Origin: Pseudomonas syringae
Lineage (GTDB): Bacteria > Pseudomonadota > Gammaproteobacteria > Pseudomonadales > Pseudomonadaceae
Assembly: GCF_001698815.1 (NCBI RefSeq)
Contig: NZ_LGSI01000007.1
Location: 1-50,508, forward strand
DNA length: 50,508 nt
Reading direction: 5' to 3'
The stretch's first letter is position 1. Every line of letters starts with the position of its first letter. Both the position numbers and the translations under genes were made by a program. The notes beneath the pieces are model-generated. The model saw only the letters and a list, made by a program, of their open reading frames with translations, searched no databases and had not been told where the DNA came from. Shown piece by piece: positions 15,563-25,341 of this stretch.

Positions 15563-18500
15563 TGATCTGGCTCCAGTGGGCGATGCTGTCGAGCAGAACA
15601 GATTCCTGATAAGGCTTGCTCAGGTAATCGTTGACGCCGCTGGCCATAGCGCGGTCGCGGTGTTTCTGGCCGGAGCGCGAAGTGATCATGATGATCGGCA
15701 GGTCCTTGAGTCGCTCGTCGTTGCGGATATTGATCGCCACTTCGAAGCCGTCCATACGCGGCATTTCGATATCCAGCAGCATGATGTCCGGCGTGTGGTC
15801 CTTGAGCAGCGCCATGGCGTCGACCCCGTCCTTGGCGGTCAGCACGGTCATGCCATTGCGCTCCAGCAGCCGGCTGGTGACCTTGCGCACAGTGACGGAG
15901 TCATCCACCACCATCACCAGCAAACGTCGAGCGGGTTCGATTTCGCTATAGGCCGGGGTGCTCAGGCCGGAATTGCGCCGGGACTGCAAACGGCCATGCA
16001 AGGCGCGGATATGCGCGAGCAGGTCGAGAATCAGCACCACACTGCCGTCGCCAAGAATGGTCGCGCCGGAAATCCCTTGCACGCCTGCGAATTGCGGACC
16101 GAGGCTTTTCACAACAATTTCCCGCGAGCCGGCCAGCGCATCGACTTGCACCGCAACCCATTGGTCATGCACATGCACCAGCAGCACCGGCAGCGGTTGG
16201 GTCTGGCCAATGAGTTTGGGCGGCTGGCCGTAGTTGAGCAGTTCGCCCAGGTAACGCAGCTCGTAGACGCGCTCGCCGTATTGGTAACGCGGCGGGATCG
16301 ACTGGTAACACGCTTCCAGCTCGCCGGGCAGGACCCGCACGATGCCTTCGACGGTATTGAGCGGCACCGCGTATTGCTCTTCACCACACTGCACCATCAG
16401 TGCGCGGTTGACCGACACCGAGAATGGCAGGCGGATGCTGAACTGGGTGCCTTGCCCGGAGGTCGACTGAATCGACATGGTGCCGCCCAGTTGCCTGACC
16501 TCGGCGTGAACCACGTCCATGCCGACGCCGCGTCCGGAAATCTGGGTGATGGTCTCGGCCGTGGAAAAACCCGGTTGAAGGATGAACTGCAACGTTTCGT
16601 AGTCGCCGGGCTGCGCGTCAGCAGCGATCATGCCGCGTTTGCGCGCCTTGCGCCGCACGGCGTCCAGGTCAATGCCGGCGCCATCGTCATGCATCTGGAT
16701 GACGATATCGCCGCCTTCATGGTTAAGGCTCAGGCTAATGGTGCCGTACTCCGGCTTGCCATCGGCCAGGCGCTTTTCGGTCGTTTCCAGGCCATGGTCG
16801 ATGGCATTGCGCAGCATGTGTTCCAGGGGCGCGACCATGCGTTCGAGCACGCTGCGGTCCATCTCACCTTCTGCGTCGCCCACATCGAAGCGGACTTTTT
16901 TGTGCAGCTCGCCGGAGACCTGGCGAACGATGCGTTTGAGCCGTGGCATCAGTCGTTCGAACGGCACCATGCGCGTGCGCATCAGCCCTTCCTGCAAATC
17001 GGTATTGACCCGCGCCTGTTGCAGCAACAAGGTTTGTGCGTCGTTGCCACGAGCGTCGAGGGTTTCCTTGAGGTCCATCAAGTCCGACGCGGACTCGAAC
17101 AGCGCCCGCGACAGTTGTTGCAGCTGCGAATGGCGGTCCATTTCCAGCGGGTCGAAATCTTCATAACCCAGGCGCTCGGCTTGCACTTGTTCGCGGCTGA
17201 GCAGGCTGCCCTGGGTTTCGACATCCAGACGGCGCAGCTGGTCGCGCATCCGTTCGATGGTCGTTGCCATTTCCGCCAGTGCCGCTTGAGCGTCTGTGAC
17301 CTGCTGTTCGATGCGCCCGCGAAAGATCGAGGTTTCTCCCGCCAGATTCACCAGGTTTTCCAGCTCCTCGGCGGCGACCTTGACCATTTCCGGCGCTGAA
17401 CGCTCGGTGTCGGTTTCCGCGCCGGAAGTCGGCAGCGGGGTCACGAACAGTTCGGGCGGTGCCTGCACCGCATCGGGTAAGGGTTCAGGCGATGTGTCGG
17501 GGTTGGCGTGCTTGCGAATGCTGTCGATCAGCAGCGCTGCACTGGGCAAGGGTTTGTCGGCGCGCACGGCATCGAGCATGTCGGCCAGCAGATCGTGACC
17601 GCTTTGCAACAGGCTCATGATCAACGGGTCAGAGCGCAGTTGCCCGGCGGACAGCCCTTCGTACAGCGATTCCATTTCATGGGCCAGATCGCCGATGGGG
17701 ACGATTTCCACCATGCGCGCGCCGCCCTTGAGGGTGTGCAGATCGCGCAGCAGGTTTTCCACTTCCAGCATGTTGGTGGGATCAGCCTGCCAACGCGCCA
17801 GCGACGCGGCAGAGCTTTCGCTGATGTCGAAACCTTCTTCGAGGAAAATTTCCAGCAGCTCGGGATCGCGCTCTTCGGCGACCGCGACTGATGGGGCCTC
17901 ATGGATTGGCAGCGGCGCCGGGACATTGCCCAGGCGCAGGACGCTGATTGCTTCGATCAAGGCGGCCGGATCAGCCAGGGGTTGCTGCTTTTGCAGTTGT
18001 TCCAGCATCAGCGCCAGCTGGTCGTGGCTGCTGACCAGCAGCTCGGCCATTTCCGGGGAATAACTGTAACGGCGGTCGATCAGGCCTTCGTACAAGGCTT
18101 CCAGCTCATGGGCGAGGTCGCCGACAGTGCTGATTTCCGCCATCCGCGCACCACCCTTGAGGGTGTGCAGATCCCGTTGCAGGGAAGACAGCGGAAGGGC
18201 GTTTTCCGGGTCGTCGAGCCAGCGTTGCAGGGCTTGCCCGGCGCTGTCGAGAATATCCACAGCTTCTTCGAGGAAGATCTCGACGATTTCCTCGTCCAGG
18301 CCGGAGAAGTCATAACGTGCATCGCTGCGTTCTTCAACCGACAGCGCGGTGTTCAGTTGTTCAGTGACGGCGTGCAGATCGGTGATGCTCGACGTGCCGC
18401 CGTCATGACTTTTGATCAGACCCATGGCACCGGGGTCCAGCGCCTGATCCAGCAGATCGCGCAAAGCCAGCACGCGCTCGGGACGCGCCTCGACTTCCTG

Positions 18501-21500
18501 CCCGGCGGCGACTTGATCAAGCATGTTGATCAACGCTTCGTGCGCGTGTTCGGCCTCATCGAAAAACAACTCGCTGACCGCCAGGCTGCTTTCTTCCACA
18601 GCGCCGTAGAGGTCGAGCAAGGCTTCGCACAGTTCATCGACTTGCGGCAGATCCGCCATGTGTGCGCCGTGACCGAGAGTGGTCAATTCGTCGAGCAAGG
18701 CGCTGAGTTCCTGCCGCTCGCCGGGGTGCTGGCGCCAACGCTGCAACAGGCTTTCGGCGTCGAGCAGGATGTCCATGCCTTCGGCGAGGAAGGTGGCGAT
18801 CAACTGCGGATTGTGTTTGATCCGCAAACCGTTGCTGGACGCGCTGAGTGCTTCGGCCAGACGCTCATTGAGCAGCGCAAGGGCCGCTTCGATCAGGCTG
18901 TCCGCGCCAGGAATCGGTTTCAGCGGCTCGCTGCCCAGTTGCTCCAGGCCGTGGTGAAACAGCGGCTCAGCGCTGCGCAGCAGATCGAGTTCAGCCTGGC
19001 CCAGCGCGATGAGGTTGGCCTTGAATTCCCGGGCCAGCTGGTCAAGCGGGCTGGCCAGCTCGGCAATCGGCACCACGCCGGCCATGTAGGCGCTGCCTTT
19101 GAGCGTGTGCAAGGCGCGCAGCAACTCATCGGTGATGGGCGGCGATGGATCGTCGGCGGCGTTATCGAGAAAACGTTGCAGGTTGTCCAGATGGCTGCGG
19201 GCTTCCTGACGGAAAATCTCCAGCAGTTGCGGATCGAGCGCCTCATTGTCCGTTTCAGCGGCGTCAGCTTCGAAGCTCAGCGGCCCTTTGCCCTTGGCCA
19301 AGGCGTGGGCGCGTGCGGCCAACAGGTCGACATCGTCACGCTGGCGTTGGGCATTGTCAGCAAAGTCGCGAATCACCTGCGGCAGTAGCGCCAGAACTTC
19401 AGTCAGCAGTTGCTGCACGTGTTGATCGGGTTTGACGTTGCTTTCCAGAATCCGGTTGAGCAGGTTTTCCACCGACCACGCCAGCTCGCCGAGAATCAAC
19501 GCCCGCACCATGCGCCCGCTGCCCTTGAGGGTGTGGAACGCGCGGCGTATTTCGGTCAGCGCGCTTGCATTGCCAGGATCGCCATTCGAGTTGCCGTTAT
19601 CGATTGAGGCAAACCAGCGCGGCAGGTATTCCTGCAGGGCCGCCAGCACTTCTTCGGTTTCTTCGAGGAAGACTTCCAGCAACTCGTCGTCGACGCCCTC
19701 TTCATCGGCGGGCGGCGGCAACAAGCTGGTGGGCATATTGCGCGCGGGCGGATTGACTGCGGAAACCGGGCTGGCCAGCACGTCGGCGATGGTTTGCGTC
19801 GGGCTGACCAGCGCCTGTCGCGCTTGCAGCTCAAGGATTTCGTCCTGGCTGATGACTTCATCCAGCAGCGGTACTTCCATGGCATCGGGCGTGGGTGAAT
19901 AGCCCAGCAGCGCGAGGCTTTCCTGCGCCATATCGAGCACCTGCTCGCCCGGCGCTTCGGGGTCTTCGCCCATGCGTTCCAGGTAATACTCGATGCCGGT
20001 CAGGGTATCGGCCAGGCTGTCGAGCTGGGTCCAGGCGGGTCGATTCTCGTCGACCAGCAAGTGTTCCAGGATGTATTCGTTGCACGCCGCCAACAGGCTG
20101 GCGGCACGCGCCAGCGGGATCATCGCCAGCGCGCCACGCACTTGCACCAACAGCGCGGACAAGGGTTCGAGTCGCTGTCGATCCCATTCGCCGTCGATGT
20201 AATCGATGATCACGTCCTTGGCCTGCTGCAAACCGACCCGGGCTTCGCGAATCACCAGCTGATGAATCTGCGTCAGGTCGGTGGTGGGCAGGCGGCTGTC
20301 TTCACGACGCGCTTGTTCCACGGTGCCGATCATGCCCGCCAGCGTTGCCTCGACGTAAAGCAGTGCGCCTGCCACATCCATCAGCGCCGCGTCGCTGGGC
20401 TCGCGCTGGCCCTGAGCCAGGCCTTGCACGACGCTCAGCTGATCAATGATGACCTTGCGCGGTTGGCCGAAACCCAACACCGCCAAGGTATCGGCCACCT
20501 GACGCAACGGCGGCAGCAGCGCATTGAGTTCGCTGACGTGCAGGCGGTCGCCGCGCACGAAGACATCCAGCCGTTCCTTGACCCGCACCAGTTCTTCGCA
20601 CAACGCCATGATCACCGAGCGCATCGCGTCCCGATCCGGTCCGCCAACGTTGGCGCTCTGCTGATCGGCCAGCGACGTGTCGGGCAAGGCCTGATCCAGG
20701 CCGTATTGGTCTTTCAGATCGAGCATGCGCGGCGCCTGGCTGTCGGATTTGGCGATATAAAACAGCAAACTTTTGAGCAGTTCGTCCGGCGCCGGCTGAT
20801 TGATGGCTTCGATGCCTTGATCCAGCAGGCGTTTGAGTTCTTTGTCGGCGTCCTTGAGCAGGCTGCGCAAGGCCGGGCTGTTGGTGAAGTTGCCGTTGAC
20901 CATGGTTTCCACCAACGCCGAAGCAATCTGCCACAGCGGCCCCAGCGGTGCGTCGTTGCACAACAGTTCGAGGCGGGCGAAGACCTTGCCCATGTAGCCA
21001 AGCTGCACCTGCACATCCTGCTCACGCAGCAGGCCGACCAACGCGGTTTGCAACGTCTGGCGCAATTTGCGCAGCAGGCTCGGCAGCTCGGCGCTGTCAC
21101 GCTGCGCCAAGGCCTGCGCGCCAAGCGGCGGCACGCTGACCAGTTGCGGAGCGAACAGGCTGGTTTCCGAGAGCAGGCTTTCGCCACGAGCGCTGCGCAG
21201 ATCGTTGAGCAGCGGCAAAACCACCAACGGCAGATCGCGGCGCGCTGAATGAATGCGGTCCAGATACACCGGCAGTTGAGTCAACGCCTGCGTCAGCAGT
21301 TGCACGGCTTCGGCCCGCTGGGCGACGCGATCCTGCTGCAAAGCCAGCGCCAGCTGCTCGATTTCTTCGGCGAGCAGGGCCGCACCGTAGAACTCGATCA
21401 TCTGCAGGCTGCCGTGGACCTGATGCACACCATCCAGACAAGCGTCCATCGCCTCCGTCTGCGCCGGGTCGGCGACAAACAGTTCCAGGGCCTGGCGGGC

Positions 21501-21569
21501 CTGCTTAAGTGTTTCGGCGATTTCGCCCTTTACCCACTCCAGCGCCACATAGTCGTGCCGATCAGCCAT
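15555..21569 (-). CDS. chpA: ChpA hybrid chemosensory histidine kinase (reduced form)
   Basis: This is a giant CheA-type kinase of 2004 residues that controls type IV pilus motility. Phosphotransfer modules centre on His52 (VHGSL), His679, His821, Thr963 (a Thr-type module, ELTTLGHG), His1135 and His1278 (both LHTLKGGARM). Next come the dimerisation region (about 1390-1540), the ATPase domain (N-box HMLRNAIDHG at 1584-1593, DDGAGID at 1628, GRGVGMDVV at 1679), a CheW domain (about 1725-1860) and a receiver (Asp1933, Thr1963, Lys1985). A FimL-like region occupies about 120-550. P. aeruginosa ChpA has 2472 residues and eight phosphotransfer modules; I can identify six. The ATG at 21569 follows a GGAG box. 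Confidence 0.94.
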   Translation of the reverse strand: MADRHDYVALEWVKGEIAETLKQARQALELFVADPAQTEAMDACLDGVHQVHGSLQMIEFYGAALLAEEIEQLALALQQDRVAQRAEAVQLLTQALTQLPVYLDRIHSARRDLPLVVLPLLNDLRSARGESLLSETSLFAPQLVSVPPLGAQALAQRDSAELPSLLRKLRQTLQTALVGLLREQDVQVQLGYMGKVFARLELLCNDAPLGPLWQIASALVETMVNGNFTNSPALRSLLKDADKELKRLLDQGIEAINQPAPDELLKSLLFYIAKSDSQAPRMLDLKDQYGLDQALPDTSLADQQSANVGGPDRDAMRSVIMALCEELVRVKERLDVFVRGDRLHVSELNALLPPLRQVADTLAVLGFGQPRKVIIDQLSVVQGLAQGQREPSDAALMDVAGALLYVEATLAGMIGTVEQARREDSRLPTTDLTQIHQLVIREARVGLQQAKDVIIDYIDGEWDRQRLEPLSALLVQVRGALAMIPLARAASLLAACNEYILEHLLVDENRPAWTQLDSLADTLTGIEYYLERMGEDPEAPGEQVLDMAQESLALLGYSPTPDAMEVPLLDEVISQDEILELQARQALVSPTQTIADVLASPVSAVNPPARNMPTSLLPPPADEEGVDDELLEVFLEETEEVLAALQEYLPRWFASIDNGNSNGDPGNASALTEIRRAFHTLKGSGRMVRALILGELAWSVENLLNRILESNVKPDQHVQQLLTEVLALLPQVIRDFADNAQRQRDDVDLLAARAHALAKGKGPLSFEADAAETDNEALDPQLLEIFRQEARSHLDNLQRFLDNAADDPSPPITDELLRALHTLKGSAYMAGVVPIAELASPLDQLAREFKANLIALGQAELDLLRSAEPLFHHGLEQLGSEPLKPIPGADSLIEAALALLNERLAEALSASSNGLRIKHNPQLIATFLAEGMDILLDAESLLQRWRQHPGERQELSALLDELTTLGHGAHMADLPQVDELCEALLDLYGAVEESSLAVSELFFDEAEHAHEALINMLDQVAAGQEVEARPERVLALRDLLDQALDPGAMGLIKSHDGGTSSITDLHAVTEQLNTALSVEERSDARYDFSGLDEEIVEIFLEEAVDILDSAGQALQRWLDDPENALPLSSLQRDLHTLKGGARMAEISTVGDLAHELEALYEGLIDRRYSYSPEMAELLVSSHDQLALMLEQLQKQQPLADPAALIEAISVLRLGNVPAPLPIHEAPSVAVAEERDPELLEIFLEEGFDISESSAASLARWQADPTNMLEVENLLRDLHTLKGGARMVEIVPIGDLAHEMESLYEGLSAGQLRSDPLIMSLLQSGHDLLADMLDAVRADKPLPSAALLIDSIRKHANPDTSPEPLPDAVQAPPELFVTPLPTSGAETDTERSAPEMVKVAAEELENLVNLAGETSIFRGRIEQQVTDAQAALAEMATTIERMRDQLRRLDVETQGSLLSREQVQAERLGYEDFDPLEMDRHSQLQQLSRALFESASDLMDLKETLDARGNDAQTLLLQQARVNTDLQEGLMRTRMVPFERLMPRLKRIVRQVSGELHKKVRFDVGDAEGEMDRSVLERMVAPLEHMLRNAIDHGLETTEKRLADGKPEYGTISLSLNHEGGDIVIQMHDDGAGIDLDAVRRKARKRGMIAADAQPGDYETLQFILQPGFSTAETITQISGRGVGMDVVHAEVRQLGGTMSIQSTSGQGTQFSIRLPFSVSVNRALMVQCGEEQYAVPLNTVEGIVRVLPGELEACYQSIPPRYQYGERVYELRYLGELLNYGQPPKLIGQTQPLPVLLVHVHDQWVAVQVDALAGSREIVVKSLGPQFAGVQGISGATILGDGSVVLILDLLAHIRALHGRLQSRRNSGLSTPAYSEIEPARRLLVMVVDDSVTVRKVTSRLLERNGMTVLTAKDGVDAMALLKDHTPDIMLLDIEMPRMDGFEVAINIRNDERLKDLPIIMITSRSGQKHRDRAMASGVNDYLSKPYQESVLLDSIAHWSQINA

Positions 21570-21619
21570 GACGACTCCAATCCCCTCAACCATTGCTCAT
21601 AGCAAAGTCGTTCGTTTAT

Positions 21620-23662
21620 TTAGCCGCGGTCTTTCGAGGACGGCAAGGTGAACCCGGATACCGAGCGACGCATCTCGCTGGCCATTTTCGCCAGATTGCC
21701 CATGCTGCGTGCCGTGGCCGCCGTACCCGAAGTGGTTTGCGATGTGGTTTGCTGGATCACTGTCATGGTCTGGGACAGCTGTTGTCCCAGCACGGCCTGT
21801 TGTTGCGCAGCCTTGGTGATGCTTTCGATCAACGCGGCGAGAATTTTCGAAACGCCTTCGATTTCTTCCAGAGCAACCCCGGCATCCTGCGCCAGTCGCG
21901 CGCCACGCACCACTTCAGTGGTGGTCTGCTCCATGGAGATGACTGCTTCGTTGGTGTCGTTCTGAATGGCCCGCACCAGGGTTTCGATCTGTTTGGTCGC
22001 CGAGGACGAACGCTCGGCCAGACGCTGCACTTCATCGGCAACCACCGCGAAACCACGGCCAGCATCACCGGCCATGGACGCCTGGATCGCGGCGTTCAGG
22101 GCGAGGATATTGGTCTGATCGGCAATATCATCGATCAGACTGACAATATCGCCGATCTCCTGGGAAGACTCGCCGAGACGCTTGATACGCTTGGAAGTGT
22201 CCTGAATCTGCTCGCGAATGGTGTCCATGCCATAAATGGTGTTGTGCACCACTTCGTTGCCCTTGTTGGCGATGGTCACCGAGCGTTCGGCCACCGATGA
22301 AGATTCCAGCGCGTTGGCGGAAACCTGATCGATGGAAACCGCCATGTCATTGATCGCGTTGGACGCTGCCGCGATCTGCAACGCCTGATGTTCGGAAGCG
22401 GCCGCCAGCTGGGTCGCGGTGGTTTGCGTGTCCTTGACCGCGCCGAAGACCTGCTCGGCCGTCAGGTTGATGGTTGCAACCAGTTCGCGCAGCTGGTCGA
22501 CGGAATAATTGATGGAGTCGGCAATGGCCCCGGTGAAATCTTCGGTCACCGTGGCGGCAACGGTCAGATCGCCATCGGCCAGATTCTCGATCTCATCGAG
22601 CAGGCGCATGATCGCGGTCTGGTTACGCTCGTTTTTCTCGGCGGTTTCCCGTAGCTGACGGTTGGTTTCGCGGACCATCACCAGGCCGATCAGGATAATC
22701 GAGGTCAAGGCCAGCAGGCCAAGCAGGTAACCGACGACGGTGTTGGCCGAACGCATATTGGCCAGATGCTCAAGGCTGTTGGCCAGCACCGATGATTCAT
22801 CCAGCAGGGTCTGCGAGGTGCTGAAGATCTTGCCGGACGACTCACGAACCTGGAACAACTCCGGCGATGTTTCGAGAATCTCATCCACGGAACCGGAGAC
22901 GAACTCGAACAGCTCGGAAATCTCCGCCAGCCTTGTCCGGGCGTCACGATCTTCGACCTGGGTGATCTTCAAGGTCGCATTGCCTTCGAGCATGCCGCTC
23001 AGCACCCGGCCAAACTGGCTGGCATCGCGACCAAACGAGTCGGCGGCCTGCACGGCGGTGTCATCGCCAGACAGGACCTTGTTGACCGAACCGAGAATCC
23101 GTTCAGCCAGCAGCGACTGACGCTGGGCCAGCGCAATCTGGCTGGCCGGCGCGTGGCTTTGCAGCAGGATTTCGACGACTTTGTCGTACTCGACCTGCAA
23201 TTGCGGGATGGTTTCGGCCAGGGTCGCGGCGACCTGGTGCAACGAGAGCACGGTCTGCTCGCTGGCGAGGATCACATCCGTGCTCTTGCGCAGGGTTTCC
23301 CAGTCGTTCTGCACTGCTTGCAGCTCGTCGCGCACTTCGTGAGGCGCGGGCGGCAAGCCGGTGGCTTTGTCGCCCTTTCTGAGAAAACCCCAGCGCATGT
23401 CGAAATCGTTGCGCGCGTCGGCCAGCAATTTGAACGCGGCAGCTTTACCGGCGGCGGCTTCGGTGGCGTTCTTGGCAATCCGCTGGGACAGCACGCGCAG
23501 CTCGCCAGCATGCCCGATGTACTGCTTATCGTAATTCGACTGAGTGTTGAGATAGGCGAAATTGACGAACAGCAACATGATGGAAATGATCAGCGCGACG
23601 AACAACACAATGATCTGCGAACGGCTACGCGCGCCTTGTAATGATCTGCCTGTCTTACTCAT
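21620..23662 (-). CDS. pilJ: Type IV pilus methyl-accepting chemotaxis protein PilJ
   Basis: This is a 680-residue inner-membrane receptor of the Pil-Chp system. A transmembrane helix lies near residues 18-38. A long periplasmic part with the duplicated PilJ-type helical sensor follows, then a second helix near 310-332, a HAMP region and the receptor signalling domain. The conserved hairpin tip is readable as [20 protein letters not shown] followed by [15 protein letters not shown]. PilJ passes surface-sensing signals through PilI to ChpA. It is followed after 50 bp by chpA, with no pilK between them, so a dedicated receptor methyltransferase is missing from the cluster. Confidence 0.95.
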   Translation of the reverse strand: MSKTGRSLQGARSRSQIIVLFVALIISIMLLFVNFAYLNTQSNYDKQYIGHAGELRVLSQRIAKNATEAAAGKAAAFKLLADARNDFDMRWGFLRKGDKATGLPPAPHEVRDELQAVQNDWETLRKSTDVILASEQTVLSLHQVAATLAETIPQLQVEYDKVVEILLQSHAPASQIALAQRQSLLAERILGSVNKVLSGDDTAVQAADSFGRDASQFGRVLSGMLEGNATLKITQVEDRDARTRLAEISELFEFVSGSVDEILETSPELFQVRESSGKIFSTSQTLLDESSVLANSLEHLANMRSANTVVGYLLGLLALTSIILIGLVMVRETNRQLRETAEKNERNQTAIMRLLDEIENLADGDLTVAATVTEDFTGAIADSINYSVDQLRELVATINLTAEQVFGAVKDTQTTATQLAAASEHQALQIAAASNAINDMAVSIDQVSANALESSSVAERSVTIANKGNEVVHNTIYGMDTIREQIQDTSKRIKRLGESSQEIGDIVSLIDDIADQTNILALNAAIQASMAGDAGRGFAVVADEVQRLAERSSSATKQIETLVRAIQNDTNEAVISMEQTTTEVVRGARLAQDAGVALEEIEGVSKILAALIESITKAAQQQAVLGQQLSQTMTVIQQTTSQTTSGTAATARSMGNLAKMASEMRRSVSGFTLPSSKDRG

Positions 23663-23741
23663 TAATCAGGCCCCCGCCTGGACCAACTGCGATTGTTCAT
23701 CCGCACAACAAGACGCCAGGATTACCGGCCTGCCGGGATGC

Positions 23742-24281
23742 CTATGAAGCCACGTCCATGAAACCTGGAGACTGCGCCAGCGCCCAAGGGCTGAAAACCA
23801 GCCAGGCTTGCTCGCGCAGAAACTGGCCGCGAATGTATGGCGCGATGACGCTGTCGAGCTCACCCGGCTGCGGCGGCATCAGGCTCAGCTGGCTGAAATG
23901 CTGCAGGCCAAGCACCTCGTCGACGATCAAACCGGCGAACACGTCCTGATGTTCCACCACCAATACCCGGCGCTGCCTGCGCACTTGCGACAACTCGTGA
24001 CCAAAAAAACTACACAGGTCCATGATGGGCAGCAGCCGTCCGCGCAGATTGGCGATGCCGCGCACCCAAGGCTTCACACCAGGCAATGCCGCGTAGCGCG
24101 GCTCATGCAGGATTTCGCCGATTTCGCCCATGGGCGCCACGTAACAGCGGCCGCCCATGCGAAAGCCGATGCCGCTCCATTCCTGCTGCCGGGCTTCCTG
24201 GGAAGGCAAATCGGCGGCGAGCGAACGGCAGCGCTGGTCGATATCGAACAGCAACTGGAAAGCAGTTTGGGACTCAGCCAT
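23742..24281 (-). CDS. pilI: CheW-like coupling protein PilI
   Basis: This 179-residue CheW homologue bridges PilJ and ChpA. It shows the CheW core GIGFRMGGRCYVAPMGEIGEI, the conserved PWVRGIANLRGRLLPIMDL and a closing hydrophobic segment VEHQDVFAGLIVDEVLGL. It lies 13 bp after pilH and 79 bp before pilJ in the conserved pilGHIJ order. Confidence 0.93.
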   Translation of the reverse strand: MAESQTAFQLLFDIDQRCRSLAADLPSQEARQQEWSGIGFRMGGRCYVAPMGEIGEILHEPRYAALPGVKPWVRGIANLRGRLLPIMDLCSFFGHELSQVRRQRRVLVVEHQDVFAGLIVDEVLGLQHFSQLSLMPPQPGELDSVIAPYIRGQFLREQAWLVFSPWALAQSPGFMDVAS

Positions 24282-24294
24282 GACAAACCGGCAA

Positions 24295-24660
24295 TCAGCC
24301 GGCCAGTACCGCGTTCAGGGTTTTCATCAGGGTTTCTTCATCCACCGGCTTGGTCAGGTAATCCCGCGCGCCCTGGCGCTTGCCCCAGACCTTGTCGGTT
24401 TCCTGATCCTTGGTGGTGATCATGATCACCGGGATCATGCTGGTGTCGGCATCCTTGGTCAGCTGGCGCGTCGCCTGAAAGCCGTTGAGGCCGGGCATGA
24501 CGATGTCCATCAACACCGCATCCGGTTTTTCCTGACGGGCAAGCGCCACGCCGTCCGCGCCGTTTTCAGCCTTGAGGACTTCATGGCCATGCTTCTCCAG
24601 CATGCCGGTCAGTTTGTACATTTCGGTCGGCGAGTCATCGACGATCAGGATTCGAGCCAT
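24295..24660 (-). CDS. pilH: Twitching motility response regulator PilH
   Basis: This is a 121-residue stand-alone receiver domain (CheY-like). Acidic residues Asp8-Asp9, phospho-acceptor Asp52 (VLMDIVMPGLNG) and the Thr and Lys switch residues (MITTKDQE, YLTKPVDEE) are intact. In P. aeruginosa PilH opposes PilG and acts with the PilT retraction motor. The ATG at 24660 begins MARILIVDDSP, the family start; four more in-frame residues upstream were rejected. It is the second gene of the cluster. Confidence 0.95.
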   Translation of the reverse strand: MARILIVDDSPTEMYKLTGMLEKHGHEVLKAENGADGVALARQEKPDAVLMDIVMPGLNGFQATRQLTKDADTSMIPVIMITTKDQETDKVWGKRQGARDYLTKPVDEETLMKTLNAVLAG

Positions 24661-24705
24661 GGTGTTCCCCATAAGGATGGATGCCCGCGTCCATTGGGGC
24701 GGGCA

Positions 24706-25116
24706 TCACGATATCTGTTGTTCTACCGCAACGAACCCCGGCACATGCGCCTTGATCGCATTGAGCAGTTCTTCCTTGCTAAACGGCTTGGTCAAAAACT
24801 GGTCCGAGCCCACGATTCGACCCTTCGCCTTGTCAAACAGACCGTCCTTGGACGAAAGCATGATCACCGGCGTCGACTTGAACGCGCGGTTATTCTTGAT
24901 CAGGGCACAGGTCTGATAGCCATCCAGGCGCGGCATCATGATGTCGACGAAAATGATGCGTGGATGGTTATCAGCAATCTTGGCCAACGCGTCGAAGCCA
25001 TCGATTGCGGTAATGACCTCACAGCCGACGTTCTTCAACAGCGTCTCGGCGGTGCGGCGAATGGTCTTCGAATCGTCAATGACCATGACTTTCAATGCTG
25101 CTGGATGCTGTTCCAT
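24706..25116 (-). CDS. pilG: Twitching motility response regulator PilG
   Basis: This is a 136-residue CheY-like receiver. The key residues are Asp14-Asp15, phospho-acceptor Asp58 (IFVDIMMPRLDG) and KPFSKEEL with the conserved lysine. PilG is phosphorylated by ChpA and promotes pilus extension and cAMP production in P. aeruginosa. It is the first gene of the pilGHIJ-chpAC unit. The 225-bp gap to the divergent gshB should hold the promoters of both; I see no clear sigma-factor boxes there. Confidence 0.95.
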   Translation of the reverse strand: MEQHPAALKVMVIDDSKTIRRTAETLLKNVGCEVITAIDGFDALAKIADNHPRIIFVDIMMPRLDGYQTCALIKNNRAFKSTPVIMLSSKDGLFDKAKGRIVGSDQFLTKPFSKEELLNAIKAHVPGFVAVEQQIS

Positions 25117-25341
25117 ATCTGCTCTTCCCTCGCCGCGGCGAATATTTTTCGCGTCCTTTCCGGCACTGGGGTTGCTAAACGACCGATGGTCCGAGCGCCG
25201 TGCCTTTTTAGCACACTCCTCACCCTCAATCCATAAAGCCCGCCGCCACGCGCCTGCCTCTTGACCCGGAGCATGCAGAGCGCCACCCTGACGCCTATTT
25301 CAAGGCCGTCGCGGCCGTTATCGATCAGAGGATATTTGCCC

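Noticed and set aside
15477..17399. Plus-strand open frame of 640 codons opposite chpA
   Set aside because: Antisense shadow of ChpA; sequence is His/Gln/Asp-rich without recognisable domains.
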